This document shows, in pieces, positions 52,111 to 60,078 of a DNA stretch of 64,000 nt (position 1 is its first letter; each line of letters opens with the position of its first letter). Source of the stretch: Acidobacteriota bacterium (GTDB taxonomy: Bacteria; Acidobacteriota; Terriglobia; Terriglobales; Acidobacteriaceae); NCBI GenBank assembly GCA_013289795.1, contig JABCZH010000005.1:124001-188000 (forward strand), read 5' to 3'. The notes beneath the pieces are model-generated. The model was not told where the DNA came from. It did not search any database and saw only the letters and a list, made by a program, of their open reading frames with translations. A program made the position numbers and the translations under genes.

Positions 52111-54003
52111 TTATACTTTTTCAATGCGGATGGCCGTTGCCTTGAACTCTGAGGTCCCGGATTTTGGATCCACGGCGTCAATTGTCAGTTCGTTGGTCGC
52201 TACCTGATCGTGAGCGTGGACTGATAAAAACGCGAGCCCCGGACGCAACCCCGGATCAAAGCGTACCGGCGCCATGAGGGAGCCCCGCCGCGAGGTCACG
52301 CGGACCGTTTCACCTTCTCGCAGCTTGTATTGCTGACCGTCTTCGGGAGAAACATCCAGCGCCTCTTTGCGCCGCAGCGGCGATGAATATTCTCTGGTTT
52401 GCACGCCGGTATTGTAATCATCCAGACGACGGCCGGTGGTCAGGCGGATGGGATACTGCTCGTCAAGCTGGTCCACGGGCGGCTCAAACTCCACCATGCT
52501 AAAGGGCGCGCGCGGGCCAATCAGTGGCTCACTCCACAGTCGTCCGTGGAGAAACATCTCGCCTGGGTGCGATTCGTCATAGCATGGCCACTGAATGCCA
52601 TCCATTTCTTCCAGACGACGGTAACTCATGCCGCCATGCATGGGGCTCAAAGCCCGCAACTCATTCCAAATAGCTTCAGGATCGGGCGTGCCCCAGTCGT
52701 GGCCGAGACGGCGTGCCAGATCAAAAATGATTTCGAGGTCATCGCGAACTCCAGCAGGTGGTGGCACGGTGCGGCGGACGCGCTGCACGCGGCGCTCGCT
52801 CGAAGTCACGGTGCCTTCGCTTTCAAAAGCGCCAGCCGCTGCAGGGAGCACAACGTCGGCCAGTTCAGCGGTCTTGGTATAGAAAAGATCCTGGACCAGA
52901 AGAAATTCAAGGCCGCCCAACCGCTTCAGGGCTTGATGCCGGTCGGCCTCAGAGTCGGCGGGATTTTCGCCTAGCACATACAGTGTCGTGAGGTGGCCGT
53001 GGTCCATGGCCTCAAACATATCGCTCAGGTGCCAACCGCGTTTGGGCTGGATCTTCACACCCCAGGCCTTTTCGAACTTGGCGCGCAAGCTGTCGTTCTC
53101 AACATGCTGAAAGCCGGTCAGGCGGTCAGGAATGGCGCCCATATCGCCGCCGCCCTGGACGTTGTTCTGTCCGCGCAGGGGATTCACCCCACTGCCGTAG
53201 CGGCCAACGTGTCCAGTGAGCAGCGCGAGGTTGATGAGGGCAACCACGTTGTCCACGGCGTTGTGATGTTCCGTGATACCGAGAGTCCAGCATATCTGGG
53301 CGCGTGGAGCGCGGGCGTATGCCTGGGCCATCCGGCGGATGGCTTCAGCGGGCACGCCGGTCTCGCGCTCAGCTCGTTCAAGGGTGTACTTCTCAACGTG
53401 CTTCTTGTAGGCTTCAAACCCGCTGGTGGCGTGGCGGATAAACTCCTGGTTGGCCAGACCAGCGGCGATAATCTCGCGGCCCACGGCATTGGCGAGCGAA
53501 ATGTCAGAGCCCACGTCCAGACCCAGCCAGAGATTGGCCCAGCTTGCGGAGCTGGTGTGCCGCGGGTCCACTACATAAAATTCGGCGCCATTGCGCACGC
53601 CCTTCAACAAATGGTGGAAGAAAATCGGGTGCGTTTCCCGAGCATTCGATCCCCACAGCAGAATCACGTTCGTGTCTTCGATCTCGCGATATGAGCTGGT
53701 TCCGCCGCCCGCTCCGAATACCGCCGCCAGACCGGCGACGCTGGGAGCGTGTCAAGTTCGGTTGCAGCTGTCAATGTTGTTGGTGCCCATGACACTGCGA
53801 ACGAATTTTTGCGCAGCGTAGTTCAGTTCGTTGGTTGTCTTGGAGCAACTGAACATGCCAAAGTTCCGGGGATCATCTTTCTTGATGGATTTGCGGAACG
53901 CCGCAGCGACGCGGTCCATGGCCTCATCCCATGTAGCGGGACGATGCGAACCGTTCTCGCGCACCAGCGGTCGGGTCAAGCGGGCTGTCATTGGCTTTGC
54001 CAT
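52111..54003 (-). CDS. fdhA: Selenocysteine-containing formate dehydrogenase, molybdopterin catalytic subunit (TGA at 53754-53752 read as Sec)
   Basis: This 630-residue protein is read through an in-frame TGA as residue 84. It starts with MAKPMTARLTRPLVREN, the sequence that normally follows the Fe4S4 domain of FdhA. It then has NFGMFSCSKTTNE, NNIDSCNRT-Sec-HAPSVAGLAAVFGAGGG, where the Sec/Cys and the next His bind and activate formate. Later parts are NPLRGQNNVQGGGDMGA (about residue 190) and a carboxyl Molydop_binding domain (about 510-630, IRLTTGRR). No stop codon other than the TGA occurs. GGGGAG precedes the ATG at 54003 and TGCTACGAT upstream may be its promoter. It oxidises formate to CO2, probably with W or Mo bis-MGD; reversibility is not known. 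Confidence 0.88.
53710..53754 (-). promoter_or_regulatory. Bacterial SECIS element directing Sec at the TGA codon
   Basis: From the TGA on the minus strand, a lower stem CGCUCC/GGAGCG (53749-53744 with 53715-53710) and an upper stem GUCGCC/GGCGGC (53739-53734 with 53728-53723) enclose the loop GGUCU. The GGU CUG codons are the seventh and eighth after UGA, the same distance as in E. coli fdhF, the known SelB-binding hairpin. This is seen directly in the sequence; SelB binding is inferred. Confidence 0.82.
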
Positions 54004-54149
54004 GGCGCTCCCCAAAATAGATATGGGAATCGTAGCACTTTTGATCGGGAGTCCGTTCTGTCGGTCGGTGATTACACCATGTGTTCTTAGAACGTACCCT
54101 ACCGGCCATTTACGCGATGGCTTGAATCCTCTAGTCTGAAGTTCTCTCC

Positions 54150-57059
54150 ATGCCGGACTTTGTCGAACTCGCCCGTATTTCCAAGGCTAGTGTTGTGGAC
54201 GCCGCTGGGCTCGCGGCTGCGCTAAGGCGCGAACTGCGCGGCGAAGTGCGCTTCGATGACGGCAGCCGCGCGCTTTACGCGACCGACGGTTCGAACTACC
54301 GGCAAGTGCCGATTGGCGTGGTTCTGCCTCGCGACGTGGATGATGTCGTTGCCGCAATCGCATTGACGCGGAAATTCGGTGCGCCCATCCTGTGCCGCGG
54401 CGGTGGGACTTCGCTTGCCGGACAGTGCTGCAATGTCGCTGTGGTGCTCGACTTCTCGAAGTATATGGCGAAGATCCTGGAAGTCGATCCCACGCGCCGG
54501 CTCGCCCGAGTTCAGCCGGGTGTGATCCTCGATAATCTCCGCAACGCGGCTGAGAAGCATCATCTGACCTTCGGGCCTGATCCTGCGACCCATGATCGCT
54601 GCACTCTCGGCGGCATGATTGGGAACAATTCCTGCGGTGTGCATTCGGTGATGGCTGGCAAGACCGATGACAACATTGAGGAACTTGAAGTCCTGACCTA
54701 TGACGGTCTGCGGATGAGGGTTGGCCAAACATCGGAAGAAGAGCTGGAAGCAATCATTCGCGAAGGCGGCCGTCGCGGCGAAATCTACGACGGCTTGAAA
54801 AGGCTACGAGATCGCTATTCCGATCTCGTTCGCCAGCGCTATCCCAACATTCCACGACGGGTTTCTGGCTACAACCTGAACTATCTTCTCCCGGAGAACG
54901 GTTTTCATGTGGCGCGCGCACTGGTGGGGTCGGAAGGGACATGCGTCACGGTGCTCGAAGCGACTTGCCGTCTGGTGGAGAGTCCGCCCGAACGAGTGCT
55001 GCTGGTTCTCGCTTACGCCGACATTTTTCAATGCGCTGATCGGGTGCCGGAAATCATGGCTCACGGGCCCATTGGACTCGAAGGTATAGATCATCTGCTG
55101 GTCGAATACACACGACGCAAAGGAATCAACTCTGAAGGTCTCGCGTTACTTCCGCAGGGCGGAGGATGGTTGCTGGCGGAGTTCGGCGGCGCAACCCACG
55201 CAGAGGCGGAATCGCAAGCGCAGAAGTTGATGCAGGGGCTGGCGCGAAGTTCTAGTCCACCGCAGATGCGTTTGTTCACCGACAAGCAGCAGGTAAAACG
55301 AGTTTGGGAGGTGCGGGAATCCGCTCTGGGAGCGACTTCTCACGTTCCGGGTGAACCGCTGGAGTGGGAAGGCTGGGAAGATTCGGCGGTGACGCCGGAG
55401 AAGCTCGGGAGTTATCTGCGTGACCTGAATAAGCTGATGACCGGCTACGGCTACCACAGCGCCATGTACGGACACTTTGGGCATGCCTGCGTCCACATGC
55501 GCATCAATTTCGATTTGCAGTCGGTGAAGGGCATCGCTAGCTATCGCAAGTTTGTCGAAGAAGCGGCGGATTTGGTTGTCGGGTATAGCGGTTCGTTGTC
55601 CGGCGAGCACGGCGACGGACACTCGCGGGCAGAGTTGTGGCCCCGCATGTTTGGCCCCGAACTGATGCAGGCGTTTCGCGAGTTCAAGACGCTGTGGGAC
55701 CCGGAGTGGAAGATGAATCCGGGGAAGTTGGTGGAGCCGTACAAACTGGACGAACAGCTACGTTTGGGCGCGGAGTACCGTCCCTGGGAGCCGCAGACTC
55801 ATTTCCAGTTCCCGGAGGACCATGGAAGTCTGGCCAGTTCAACCTTGCGTTGCGTGGGAGTAGGAAAGTGCCGGCGCTATGACGGCGGTGTGATGTGCCC
55901 GAGCTTCCGAGTGACCCGAGAGGAGCAACACTCCACGCGCGGGCGCGCCCATTTGCTGTGGGAGATGACCAAGGGCGAGGTGATCCGCGACGGTTGGCGC
56001 GATGAACATGTGAAAGAGTCGCTGGACTTGTGCCTCGCGTGCAAAGGGTGCAAAAGCGATTGTCCGGTCGGCGTGGACGTGGCAACGTATAAGGCGGAGT
56101 TTCTTTCGCACTATTACGAAGGACGGCGGCGTCCGCGCAGCGCGTATGCCTTCGGGAACATTGCCACGTGGGCGCGGCTGGCTTCGGTCGCGCCTACTTT
56201 TGCGAATCTGGCGACGCAATCGCCGTTGCTGCGAGAGGTTGCGAAGTGGGTGGCGGGAATTCCACGACAACGAAGTATCCCACCTCTTGCTCGGGAAACG
56301 TTTCGCACGTGGTTTCGCCGCCGGCAAGCACGGAATCTCAATGGAGCGCCAGTGCTGCTCTGGCCGGATACGTTCAATAACTACTTTTCGACTGAGACTG
56401 GCAAAGCCGCGGTCGAAGTCCTCGAAGCGGCGGGCTTTCATGTGGCGCTGCCCAGAGTTGGCCTGTGCTGCGGGCGTCCGCTCTACGACTGGGGCATGCT
56501 TGAGCAAGCAAAGCGTCTGCTGTTGGGCATTCTGGACGCGCTCGCGCCGGAAATCGAGAAGGGGACTCCGCTAGTGGTTCTGGAACCGAGTTGTGCGGCG
56601 GTGTTCCGCGATGAGCTGACCAACTTGTTTCCTCGCGATCCGAGGGCCCAGGCTCTGTCGCGGCAGACGTTATTGCTAAGCGAATTTCTCGCACAAAGGG
56701 CGAAGGGTTTCCGGCTTCCGAAGCTGCAACGGCGGGCGCTAGTCCACGGACACTGCCACCATAAGGCAATCATGAAGATGACCGACGAAGAAACGGTGTT
56801 GCGGGAGATGGGGGTCGATTTCTATGCCCCGGCGCCGGGTTGCTGCGGCATGGCGGGGTCGTTTGGATTTGAAAAAGACAAGTATGCAATCTCGATGGCA
56901 GTCGGCGAACTGGAATTGCTCCCCGCGGCGCGACAGGCAGCGCCCGACACGCTGGTCATCGCGGATGGGTTCAGCTGCCGGGAGCAGATTGCCCAGGGCA
57001 CCGGCCGACGCCCGCTGCATCTGGCCGAGGTGATACAGATGGCCCTGCAATACCCCTAA
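54150..57059 (+). CDS. FAD-linked oxidase fused to FeS/CCG domain (D-lactate or glycolate dehydrogenase type)
   Basis: A 969-residue fusion of a GlcD-like flavoprotein and a GlcF-like electron-transfer part. In order: FAD-binding type 4 domain (about residues 35-265, with RGGGTSLAGQCC and NNSCGVHSVMAGKTDDN), FAD-oxidase C-terminal domain (about 270-540, YGHFGHACVHMRINFDL, SGEHGDGHSR), a ferredoxin domain (CVGVGKC, CLACKGCKSDCPVG, about 570-650) and two CCG domains (CCGRPLYD, about 775; CCGMAGSFGFEK, about 910). Such enzymes oxidise D-lactate or other 2-hydroxy acids and pass electrons to quinone. It is divergent from the formate dehydrogenase operon, with 146 bases between the starts. Confidence 0.9.
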   Translation: MPDFVELARISKASVVDAAGLAAALRRELRGEVRFDDGSRALYATDGSNYRQVPIGVVLPRDVDDVVAAIALTRKFGAPILCRGGGTSLAGQCCNVAVVLDFSKYMAKILEVDPTRRLARVQPGVILDNLRNAAEKHHLTFGPDPATHDRCTLGGMIGNNSCGVHSVMAGKTDDNIEELEVLTYDGLRMRVGQTSEEELEAIIREGGRRGEIYDGLKRLRDRYSDLVRQRYPNIPRRVSGYNLNYLLPENGFHVARALVGSEGTCVTVLEATCRLVESPPERVLLVLAYADIFQCADRVPEIMAHGPIGLEGIDHLLVEYTRRKGINSEGLALLPQGGGWLLAEFGGATHAEAESQAQKLMQGLARSSSPPQMRLFTDKQQVKRVWEVRESALGATSHVPGEPLEWEGWEDSAVTPEKLGSYLRDLNKLMTGYGYHSAMYGHFGHACVHMRINFDLQSVKGIASYRKFVEEAADLVVGYSGSLSGEHGDGHSRAELWPRMFGPELMQAFREFKTLWDPEWKMNPGKLVEPYKLDEQLRLGAEYRPWEPQTHFQFPEDHGSLASSTLRCVGVGKCRRYDGGVMCPSFRVTREEQHSTRGRAHLLWEMTKGEVIRDGWRDEHVKESLDLCLACKGCKSDCPVGVDVATYKAEFLSHYYEGRRRPRSAYAFGNIATWARLASVAPTFANLATQSPLLREVAKWVAGIPRQRSIPPLARETFRTWFRRRQARNLNGAPVLLWPDTFNNYFSTETGKAAVEVLEAAGFHVALPRVGLCCGRPLYDWGMLEQAKRLLLGILDALAPEIEKGTPLVVLEPSCAAVFRDELTNLFPRDPRAQALSRQTLLLSEFLAQRAKGFRLPKLQRRALVHGHCHHKAIMKMTDEETVLREMGVDFYAPAPGCCGMAGSFGFEKDKYAISMAVGELELLPAARQAAPDTLVIADGFSCREQIAQGTGRRPLHLAEVIQMALQYP

Positions 57060-57161
57060 CCTAATGACAATAAACGGCTACTTGAAGTGTCGCCAAGAAG
57101 GCCCGGATTCTGGGACAATAGAGACACCGGGGGCCAATCCCGCCCGGCAACCCAAGGCCAC

Positions 57162-58334
57162 ATGATCCAGGACAACGAATCCGCCGTCGCCGTTACCGAC
57201 CGTCAAGGTAGGGACGTACCCAGTTCCCTCCCCATGAAAGCGGGCTCCGTTGATTCCCTCCTGCACGGCTCGGTGCTGGTGTTAATCCAGTTCGATGTAT
57301 GCGAAGAAATTCGCCTGGATCAATTGCAGCAGATTTTTGGCGCTCGCACGCTGGAGCATCCCACGCTCAAACATCAGGCTCCGGGCTACGTTCGTTACGA
57401 ACGTCCTCCCGTCGTAGAGCCGATTGAGCCCCTGGTGCTGGAGAGTGGCGAAAGGCTGGTAGGCCAGATCAAGTACTACGACTACGGCGTAGTGAGCGTG
57501 GTGCTGGAACTGCCATTTTCCGGCGATTGGGACACGCTGGTCCGTTTGGGCGGCCGATGGGTCTGGGATGTGGATTTTTCGGCACACGCGTCCCACATCG
57601 CGCGCCAGAAGTTGGAGCGCGCGGCACCGGCGCTGGTGAAGCCCTACAAGGGATGGCTGAGCGAGGACTACTTTATTTTTCACGTGCGTGAGATGGCGGG
57701 ATCGCCATCGGCTGAGGAGCTCTGCAAGACGCAAGGCGCACACATTGCCCAGATCGTGCGTGGCGAGACGGCACAGCTTTCCGACGGCGAGCGCAACGAA
57801 ATTCTGCAATCGCGGATTTCATACTACCCCAATGATCTAGCGGTGATCGGCTGGAACGCGGCGTTTCTCTACGATACGGAGGCCGGTGCAGAGACAGCGA
57901 TCCAGTTGCTGGAGTACGCCAACTCGCAATTGCTGGAGTTCCGCCATTACGACGAATTGCTTACCCGCGAGCTGGCGATTGTTTACGCCTCGCTCGACGA
58001 GGGAACCGGAATTTTGGCGCGCTGGCGGTTGGCACGGGCCGCCACCAAACTGCATACCGTGCTGCTCGACGTCAACGAGCTCACCGAACATGCCGACAAT
58101 GCCATCAAGTTTCTGAGTGACATGTTCTCGGCCCGCCTGTACAAGCTGGCGGCAGCCAAGGTTGGCGTACCCGATTACAAAGACCTGGTCACGCAGAAAG
58201 TACAAACTGCCGAACAGCTTTATCGCTTCATGGTGGACCAGTTCAACCAGAGCCGGGCGTTCTTTCTGGAATTGACCGTGGTCGTTATTCTGGTCATTGA
58301 ACTGATTTATTTCTTCCGCGGCAAGCCGATCTAG
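57162..58334 (+). CDS. Tail-anchored RMD1/DUF155-like protein
   Basis: A 390-residue mostly soluble protein with one carboxyl-terminal membrane helix (about residues 365-385, ending YFFRGKPI). The amino part is alpha/beta with GQIKYYDYGVVSVVLELP (about 105). The carboxyl third is helical and contains LLEYANSQLLEFRHYDELLTREL (in parts), a layout like that of the eukaryotic RMD1/YagE proteins linked to mitochondrial or membrane roles. Homology is suggested, not proven. ATG at 57162 is preferred; 57087 (GTG-type) and 57238 are in frame. A GACAAT box at about 57115 could be its promoter. Confidence 0.6.
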   Translation: MIQDNESAVAVTDRQGRDVPSSLPMKAGSVDSLLHGSVLVLIQFDVCEEIRLDQLQQIFGARTLEHPTLKHQAPGYVRYERPPVVEPIEPLVLESGERLVGQIKYYDYGVVSVVLELPFSGDWDTLVRLGGRWVWDVDFSAHASHIARQKLERAAPALVKPYKGWLSEDYFIFHVREMAGSPSAEELCKTQGAHIAQIVRGETAQLSDGERNEILQSRISYYPNDLAVIGWNAAFLYDTEAGAETAIQLLEYANSQLLEFRHYDELLTRELAIVYASLDEGTGILARWRLARAATKLHTVLLDVNELTEHADNAIKFLSDMFSARLYKLAAAKVGVPDYKDLVTQKVQTAEQLYRFMVDQFNQSRAFFLELTVVVILVIELIYFFRGKPI

Positions 58335-58335
58335 T

Positions 58336-58494
58336 CGTATCAGGGCATGCCTTCAGGCATGCCATTTAATCCCGTCATTAATGCCAGGCGCCCATGAGGC
58401 TCAACTATGGTGTTTGCTGAAGGCAGCAGCCAGTTCGGCGCTGGTTCAACAAAACGAAAATTTTCGGCACGGCTGAAGCCGATGCCCTGATACG
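58336..58494. repeat. REP/BIME-like element, copy 2
   Basis: It has the same termini as copy 1, CGTATCAGGGC at the left and its complement at the right. The left hairpin is GGCATGCC-TTCA-GGCATGCC and the right GGCACGGC-TGAA-GCCGATGCC with a one-base bulge. About 100 unique bases lie between. It begins two bases after the stop of the tail-anchored protein and ends 22 bases before the SDR gene, overlapping its promoter region. Confidence 0.85.
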
Positions 58495-58503
58495 AACCTG
58501 TTG

Positions 58504-58509
58504 TATCCT
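58504..58509 (+). promoter_or_regulatory. -10 box of the SDR operon
   Basis: TATCCT ends seven bases before the ATG at 58517 and predicts a leader of one base. The -35 region falls in the right end of the REP-like element and is not well conserved. Confidence 0.35.
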
Positions 58510-58516
58510 GAATCGA

Positions 58517-59269
58517 ATGCGAGGACTCAAGGGAAAGCGTGTGTTGATTACGGGCGGCGCCAGCGGCATTGGTGCGGCCACGGCCAGGCGTTTTCTGGAG
58601 GAAGGTTCGGCGGTCTGTGTGCTCGACAGCGATGCCAACGCGCGGGCGCAGATTCAAAGGCAGCTTCCAGGGCTGGCAGCAACTTTGGCCGCGGACGTGT
58701 CAGACCTCAAGCAGGTGGAGTCCGCCTTCGCCGAGGCCGTGCGGGCCATGGGCGCAGTGGATGTGCTGGTCAACAATGCCGGCATCAGCATTCGCCACAA
58801 CTTCCTCGATATCACGCCTGCGGAATGGGACAAAGTAATCGCCGTGAATCTGACGGGTGTGTTTTATGTGGCGCAGACGGCCGCGCGGCATATGTGGGAG
58901 CGGGGCAGCGGCGTGATATTGCAAACCGCGTCCACGAACGGAGTGATGGGATATCCCTATTACGCCGACTACAATGCGACCAAGGCCGGGGTGATCGAGT
59001 TGACGCGATCGATGGCGCTGGAACTGGCGCCCAAGGTGCGAGTTTGTGCGGTGGCGCCGGGATACGTGCTGACACCTATGCAGCGCGCGGAGTATAGCGA
59101 TGCCATGCTGGACGAAGTGAATCGCAAGATTCCTCTGCGGCGGCATGCGAAGCCGGAAGAGATTGCGGCGCTGTTTGCGTTCCTGGCGTCCGATGACGCT
59201 GCCTACATGACCGGCCATGCGTACACCGTCGACGGAGGCGAAACCGCGGGCGGGTTGGCCAGCCGATGA
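58517..59269 (+). CDS. Short-chain dehydrogenase/reductase (SDR), first of operon
   Basis: A 250-residue classical SDR enzyme using NAD(P). The cofactor motif ITGGASGIGAA (about residue 11), NNAG (LVNNAGISIRH, about 85), catalytic Ser (QTASTNGVMG, about 137), and Tyr-x3-Lys (YYADYNATKAGVIE, Tyr about 152) are all present. An Asp at the end of the second strand (CVLDSDA) points to NAD preference. The substrate is not known. It leads a four-gene operon with a second SDR, an aminotransferase and a ProC-like reductase. Confidence 0.87.
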   Translation: MRGLKGKRVLITGGASGIGAATARRFLEEGSAVCVLDSDANARAQIQRQLPGLAATLAADVSDLKQVESAFAEAVRAMGAVDVLVNNAGISIRHNFLDITPAEWDKVIAVNLTGVFYVAQTAARHMWERGSGVILQTASTNGVMGYPYYADYNATKAGVIELTRSMALELAPKVRVCAVAPGYVLTPMQRAEYSDAMLDEVNRKIPLRRHAKPEEIAALFAFLASDDAAYMTGHAYTVDGGETAGGLASR

Positions 59270-59282
59270 TTCCAAGCACCGA

Positions 59283-60074
59283 ATGACCACAGACGCGAAT
59301 TCCAAGAAGGTGCTGGCCGGCAAAGTTGCACTGATTACCGGCGGCGCGTCCGGCATTGGCCGCGCAAGCGCCCTGTTGTTTGCGGAAGCGGGGGCGGCAG
59401 TGGTGGTTGTGGATTTGAAGCAGCAAGCTGGCCAATGGATTGTTGAGGAGATTGTCCGCAACGGCGGGAAGGCGATGTTCGAGCGCGCTGACGTGACCCG
59501 TGCCGATGAGTGTGAACGGGCGGTTCAGCGTACGGTGAGTGAGTTCGGTGGAATTCATGTGCTGTTTAATAATGCTGGCATTATCCGGCGAGCGTCGGTG
59601 GTCGAATTGAGCGAGGAAGATTGGGACCGGGTCATGGCAGTGAATGTGAAGTCGATATTTCTGATGTCGCGGCTGGTGGTTCCAGTCATGGCGAAGAGCG
59701 GTGGCGGCACGATCATCAACATGGCATCGGGCTGGGGACTGGCGGGCGGGCCGCGAGCGGCAGTGTATTGCGCTTCGAAAGGCGCGGTGGTACTGCTAAC
59801 CAAGGCGATGGCGCTGGATCATGGGGCGCAGAATATTCGTGTCAATTGCATTTGCCCGGGTGACACGGATACCGGCATGCTGCGCCAGGAGGCCGTGCAA
59901 TTAGGGGAGCGCGAGGATCGTTTTCTGTCGGAGTCGGCGCGCCGGCCGCTGGGACGCATCGGCAGACCCGAAGAAATTGCGCAGGCAGCGCTGTATCTGG
60001 CGAGCCAGGCGGCGTCATTCGTGACGGGAACGGCGTTGGTGGTGGATGGCGGGGGATTGGCGGGATCCCCGTAA
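59283..60074 (+). CDS. Short-chain dehydrogenase/reductase, second of operon
   Basis: A 263-residue SDR with LITGGASGIGRA (about residue 17), the NAD-type Asp in VVVVDLKQQ (about 41), NNAG (about 94), the Ser in NMASGWGLAG (about 144) and the Tyr-Lys pair YCASKGAV (about 158). It ends TGTALVVDGGGL. It is about 35 percent like its neighbour by eye, so the pair arose by old duplication or separate recruitment. The ATG at 59283 lies 13 bases after the first SDR; the longer frame to 59217 would overlap that gene. Confidence 0.87.
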   Translation: MTTDANSKKVLAGKVALITGGASGIGRASALLFAEAGAAVVVVDLKQQAGQWIVEEIVRNGGKAMFERADVTRADECERAVQRTVSEFGGIHVLFNNAGIIRRASVVELSEEDWDRVMAVNVKSIFLMSRLVVPVMAKSGGGTIINMASGWGLAGGPRAAVYCASKGAVVLLTKAMALDHGAQNIRVNCICPGDTDTGMLRQEAVQLGEREDRFLSESARRPLGRIGRPEEIAQAALYLASQAASFVTGTALVVDGGGLAGSP

Positions 60075-60078
60075 TCAT

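Noticed and set aside
49262-54003. Complex I (nuoEFG) operon
   Set aside because: NuoE/F-like domains are present, but the Mo domain has formate dehydrogenase motifs and no membrane Nuo genes are near.
53667-54015. Two separate genes, one ending at the TGA near 53752 and one starting at a GTG near 53667
   Set aside because: The homology is continuous across the TGA, the intervening 84 bases have no other stop, the TGA is at the catalytic Sec position and a SECIS-like hairpin follows. A frameshift or pseudogene is less likely.
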